Under the pieces are notes generated by a model. That model saw only the letters and a list, made by a program, of their open reading frames with translations. It did not search any database and had not been told where the DNA came from. From Pullulanibacillus camelliae (GTDB lineage: Bacteria; Bacillota; Bacilli; Bacillales; Sporolactobacillaceae), in assembly GCF_014642655.1 (NCBI RefSeq), contig NZ_BMIR01000031.1:1-33343 (forward strand): a DNA stretch of 33,343 bases, written 5' to 3'. Position 1 is the stretch's first letter. Each line of letters begins with the position of its first letter. A program made the translations under genes and the position numbers. This document shows positions 29,695-33,343 of the stretch, in pieces.

Positions 29695-32232
29695 ATGGCA
29701 GATGCATGTTGTGGTTCGGAAGCTGCAGAAAAAGCGTCATGTTGTAATGATCGATCACGCCTGATAGAATCTTCTGGGTCTAAGGACTGTTGTAGGAGTA
29801 AAGGGACGGCGAAGGCGGAAATGTGTTGCAATGATCCGGGAACGATGGCTACTAAAGACGCAAGTTCTTGCTTCGACCAAACACGTGCTGAAAATGGACC
29901 TACTCAAAGCCGGCTCGTCACAGAGGCTGGCGAAAGGCTTACCTATCATATATACGGGATGGATTGCCCATCTTGTGCGATGTCCATAGAGAAAGGACTT
30001 AGTCAGTTAGAAAATATAGAAGCGGTAAAGGTCAATTATAATACAGCGAAATTGCAATTAGTGAGTAAGGATCGGCTCTCTTTTGAACGCGTAGAGCATG
30101 TCATTCAAAAGCTTGGCTATCGCATTGAACCCCTAAAACAACACACGAATGTAAGAACGTATGATATAGAGGGAATGGATTGTGGAAGTTGCGCGACAAG
30201 TATTGAAAAGCATTTGCAGACGCTGCCAAGCGTGAGAAGTGTCAGTGTCAATTTTTCAACGGGAAAAATGAAAATAGATCACGAAAGCCATGTTGAGGAG
30301 GTTATATCGGAGGTTGCTAAGCTTGGCTATAAGGCCTCTTTATTATCGAAAATGAGCCCTCGAAAGGACGAGACTCTAGCAAAGAACAGTGCTGCAACCA
30401 AGATGCTCATTTCTACAGGAATCCTTATTATTTTGGGGTTAGTGAGTGCCTACATCAGCTTGCCCAAGCCTTTAGCGAACCTCCTTTATGCAGCGACCAT
30501 CATAATGGTCGGTTATAAACCTTTTAAGAGTGCCTACTTTGCTATTAAAAGTCGTTCTATTGACATGAACGTGTTAATGTCTGCCGCAGCGCTTGGTGCT
30601 GTTATCATTGGGCAGTGGTTAGAAGGAGCGACTGTTGTTTGGCTATTTGCATTGGGGACAGCCCTTCAAAATAGGTCAATCGCACATACAAGAAACTCTA
30701 TTCGCAACCTGATGACTGTCGCTCCCGCCGAGGCCTGGATAAAAGCTGGTTCGCAAATGATAAAGAAGCCTGTTGAAGAGGTTTCTATTGGTGATATTTT
30801 AATTGTAAAGCCAGGTGAAAAAATTCCATTAGACGGTGTAATTGTTCAAGGGGAATCAAGTGTGAATCAAGCGCCGATTACGGGTGAGTCCATTCCAGTG
30901 GATAAAGGGATTCATGATCACGTTTTTGCCGGAACCGTTAACGAAAGTGGTGCATTAGACATTCAAGTCACCAAGCTTGTCGAGGATACAACACTCGCAA
31001 GAATCATTCACTTGGTGGAAGAAGCTCAAGAGCAGAAGGCACCGACGCAAGCCTTTGTCGATCGATTTGCTAGGGTTTATACACCTGTTGTTTTTATTAT
31101 TGCCTTGTGCGTCATGGTGCTCCCCCCGTTATTTATAGGGAACTGGGGAAACTGGTTTTACAAAGGGCTCGAATTGTTGGTCATTGCCTGTCCGTGTGCA
31201 TTAGTGATTTCAACGCCTGTGGCTATTGTTTCAGCCCTTGGCAATGCAGCGAAGAATGGTGTCTTAATTAAAGGTGGGACTTTTTTAGAAAAAGCCGGGG
31301 CTATCAATGCGATTGCCTTTGATAAAACAGGAACTTTGACTGCTGGAGAGCCAAAGGTATCTGAAGTCAAGTTGGCAGAGGCTTCCGAAATAGAGCTATT
31401 GTCCATTGCCTTAACCTTGGAAACACGTTCAACCCATCCCATTGCTAAAGCAATCGTTGACTTTGTTAAAGATAAGGGAATCGCACCACAAAGTGGAACG
31501 CTATTTAAGACTATTGTGGGTAAAGGTGTCCAGGCCACGATTAATGGTCAGGTTTATTATGCTGGAAATCGCAGGCTGTTCGAAGATTTGGATATTCCTG
31601 TAAACGATAGGTACGCTGAAGCTCAAGGGCTCAAGCAAAAGGGCCGAACGGTAGTGTTCATTGGTACTGGGCATAAACTCATGGGGATCATTGCGGTTGC
31701 GGATACCATTCGTCCTACCACTATAAAGACGTTAAGTCAGCTTAGGCAAGTGGGGGTTGGGCAGCTTGCCATGCTAACTGGAGACAATGAGGAAACGGCC
31801 CAATTCATTGCACAGGAAGCGCAGATCAGCCGCTATTTTGCTGAGCTTTTACCAGAAGATAAGGTCAAAGCTATTAAGCAATTACAACATGAGGGGTACA
31901 ACGTCGCAATGGTTGGGGACGGTATTAATGATGCTCCCGCGCTTGCCACGGCCGACCTGGGTATTGCAATGGGGGGAGCTGGAACGGATACAGCTATGGA
32001 AACCGCCGATAGTGTGTTAATGGCGGATAATTTAGAAAAGCTGCCTCACATGATTCAGCTAAGTAGAAAAGCTTTATCTATCATAAAGCAAAATATTTGG
32101 TTTTCATTAATCATAAAAGCGATAGCTCTAATGCTGATTTTCCCAGGCTGGTTAACACTTTGGCTCGCGGTATTAAGTGATACCGGGGCGGCGATTATTG
32201 TGATTCTTAATGCTATGCGTCTTTTGAAATGA
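29695..32232 (+). CDS. cadA: Cd/Zn/Pb-exporting P1B-type ATPase with Cys-rich N-terminus
   Basis: An 845-residue heavy-metal pump. Residues 1-60 form an unusual tail with four C-C pairs (5-6, 16-17, 32-33, 44-45) plus C59. Two HMA domains follow with G-M-D-C-P-S-C (C91, C94) and G-M-D-C-G-S-C (C163, C166). The ATPase core has T-G-E-S (396-399), the membrane C-P-C (499-501), D-K-T-G-T (phosphorylated D543), H581-P582 and G-D-G-I-N-D (741-746). L-S-D-T-G in the last helix (D829) is the divalent-metal type. It exports Cd2+, Zn2+ or Pb2+ using ATP. Typical Gram-positive CadA has one HMA and about 730 residues. ATG 29695 is chosen behind AGGAAG; GTG 29686 is possible. No clear terminator follows. 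Confidence 0.93.
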   Translation: MADACCGSEAAEKASCCNDRSRLIESSGSKDCCRSKGTAKAEMCCNDPGTMATKDASSCFDQTRAENGPTQSRLVTEAGERLTYHIYGMDCPSCAMSIEKGLSQLENIEAVKVNYNTAKLQLVSKDRLSFERVEHVIQKLGYRIEPLKQHTNVRTYDIEGMDCGSCATSIEKHLQTLPSVRSVSVNFSTGKMKIDHESHVEEVISEVAKLGYKASLLSKMSPRKDETLAKNSAATKMLISTGILIILGLVSAYISLPKPLANLLYAATIIMVGYKPFKSAYFAIKSRSIDMNVLMSAAALGAVIIGQWLEGATVVWLFALGTALQNRSIAHTRNSIRNLMTVAPAEAWIKAGSQMIKKPVEEVSIGDILIVKPGEKIPLDGVIVQGESSVNQAPITGESIPVDKGIHDHVFAGTVNESGALDIQVTKLVEDTTLARIIHLVEEAQEQKAPTQAFVDRFARVYTPVVFIIALCVMVLPPLFIGNWGNWFYKGLELLVIACPCALVISTPVAIVSALGNAAKNGVLIKGGTFLEKAGAINAIAFDKTGTLTAGEPKVSEVKLAEASEIELLSIALTLETRSTHPIAKAIVDFVKDKGIAPQSGTLFKTIVGKGVQATINGQVYYAGNRRLFEDLDIPVNDRYAEAQGLKQKGRTVVFIGTGHKLMGIIAVADTIRPTTIKTLSQLRQVGVGQLAMLTGDNEETAQFIAQEAQISRYFAELLPEDKVKAIKQLQHEGYNVAMVGDGINDAPALATADLGIAMGGAGTDTAMETADSVLMADNLEKLPHMIQLSRKALSIIKQNIWFSLIIKAIALMLIFPGWLTLWLAVLSDTGAAIIVILNAMRLLK

Positions 32233-32323
32233 AAAGAGTTTAGTTAAAAAACTGTTCAAGTCGAATCAAACAACGTTTGAATGCCTAAAAAAATTACACT
32301 AGGCTCTTACTCATTTGTTTCCT

Positions 32324-32754
32324 TTATATAGGTAGGAAGAAGGTAAAGGTGGCACCGCCATCAGGAGTATCGCTGACGGTAAGGGTCCCCTTATGAAGCT
32401 TTACGATTTCATAGGCAATACAAAGACCAAGACCGAAATGTTCCTTACTCTGGTGCGCAAGGTCTGCTCTATAAAAGCGTTGAAAAATTGGCGATGTCGA
32501 CACCGCTATAAATCCAGCGTTGGATGACAAGACTATGATGAATGATAGTGCTGCAAAGGATAGAGCGCAATGACACTCAAAAAGCCATGCGCCTTTGGAA
32601 TGTAGGCCACCGATACATAGTATTTCACATGTTGATGATCATAAGCTGAAAATCTTTCTTGCTTCGTCACAATTTGAGTGGTGTCGCTTTTTTCAAGATT
32701 TAAATGATAGGTGTGTTTGGCGATAGCCTTGATGTTTTCAATAAGAGGTTTGAC
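32324..32754 (-). pseudogene. Sensor histidine kinase with core deleted
   Basis: Two pieces of one kinase on the minus strand. Residues encoded at 32754-32533 (V-K-P-L-I-E-N-I-K-A-I-A-K, then Y-Y-V-S-V-A-Y-I-P-K-A-H-G) look like an extracytoplasmic sensor domain and end at a stop. At 32488-32324 the end of the ATPase domain appears: I-F-Q-R-F-Y-R-A-D (F box), F-G-L-G-L-C-I-A-Y-E-I-V (G2 box), ending G-G-A-T-F-T-F-F-L-P-I. The second membrane helix, HAMP, the phospho-His helix and the N and G1 boxes are missing, so it cannot be functional. No response regulator gene is adjacent. Confidence 0.77.
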
Positions 32755-33286
32755 TTAAGAAGATAAATGCCCTGCCTGTGGTTTGCTAAAAAATACATCG
32801 TAGTGAAACGTGTGAATGCTTATCTAAAAGGGGTTTGCAGCTTAATACTGTAACGTTATAGTGTTAGAAAAAGATTTTGATCTTGTAACGGTTGTCTTTA
32901 ATGCCTTGAATTTAGCTTCGATCGTATCAGTCTTATGTTAAATTACAAGCAGCTCTAATGTTTTTAAAATCAAGTAACTAAAGACTGCTATCCAATATTA
33001 AATAACAAGGGAGAAACGGCAAGCTGCCTGCGGAAAATAGAGAGGACGAGTCACCACAACACCATCAATAAGGTGGGGAGGCTTAGACGTTCATCAGTGG
33101 CAAATGAGTGGCTTCTCTCATCAAATTTCCAATATCAATACGAGTGACTCAAGAAAGTTTTTGAAGTGAAAATGACATCTATTAGGTGTTGTTCTTTTTA
33201 AAAGCAATTATAAAATTGATTCAGTTAAGGTTCTTTTGGTTAGTGTCAAGTAAAGTTCGCAAAAACCATCAGTACTCCGTCAAGGC
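32755..33286. other. Gene-free stretch
   Basis: No supported gene on either strand. AGTGTCAAGTAAAGTTCGC at 33242-33260, just outside the partial frame at the window end, may be an insertion-sequence terminal repeat. Confidence 0.35.
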
Positions 33287-33343
33287 TTATGCCGCTTGAA
33301 GTCGTTGTTCTTGTACCTGGCGGATGATCTTCGGGTGTATGTA
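33287..33343 (-). CDS. C-terminal tip of an ORF, possibly a transposase (partial)
   Basis: The minus strand reads Y-I-H-P-K-I-I-R-Q-V-Q-E-Q-R-L-Q-A-A then stop at 33287-33289. The basic, Q/R-rich end and the sequence resembling a terminal repeat beyond it suggest an insertion sequence whose body lies outside the window. Eighteen codons are too few for a family call. Confidence 0.3.
   Translation of the reverse strand, partial: YIHPKIIRQVQEQRLQAA

Noticed and set aside
1-33343. CRISPR array
   Set aside because: No set of regularly spaced 25-40 bp repeats was seen; the repeats found are long, modular and far apart.

Overview
The window reads as chromosome of a low-GC, spore-forming Bacillales bacterium. 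The evidence is the ordered block rrn 3' end - tRNAs - rocF - sigW - rsiW - cdaA - cdaR - glmM - glmS, a Spo0E-type phosphatase, Bacillus-style Shine-Dalgarno sites, a SigW-type promoter (TGAAAC-N16-CGTA) and a glmS ribozyme. The genus cannot be settled from sequence alone.

Layout. 1-2300: 3' tip of 23S rRNA, 5S rRNA and six tRNAs (Asn, Thr, Glu, Val, Tyr, Ala), interrupted by a decayed tyrosine recombinase next to tRNA-Thr and a small two-helix K+ channel whose ribosome binding site lies in the loop of a 12-bp hairpin. 2400-13100: conserved core, with arginase, a Spo0E-like protein (minus strand), SigW and its anti-sigma factor, the diadenylate cyclase CdaA with its regulator CdaR, GlmM, and GlmS behind a glmS ribozyme. 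This links envelope-stress control, c-di-AMP signalling and UDP-GlcNAc precursor supply. 13300-26500: accessory genes, mostly one-component regulators with a target gene: WYL regulator + VOC protein, MarR + MFS exporter with a matching pair of palindromic operators, an M20 peptidase, an AraC regulator, a multi-repeat mechanosensitive-channel-like protein, a GpsB/DivIVA-like protein, a double-AbrB protein with a zinc ribbon, and an SDR-merR operon behind a 19-bp-spacer MerR promoter. 26600-33343: an LRR surface protein with an LPNTA sorting signal, a CmtR-like metal sensor with a Cys-rich CadA-type P-ATPase, a broken sensor kinase, and a probable insertion-sequence end.

The most unusual feature is a modular non-coding repeat family (modules A, B, C) at four loci. 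All copies have the same orientation, and each begins at the first base after the T-run of an intrinsic terminator (rocF, rsiW, glmM, the LRR gene). One copy is followed by a stretch that looks like the truncated 5' part of a group II intron. Together they insert about 1 kb between rsiW and cdaA and about 1 kb between glmM and glmS.

Decay is common in the accessory part: integrase, GNAT acetyltransferase, copper-amine-oxidase-like domain protein, histidine kinase and several unrecognised gene ghosts.
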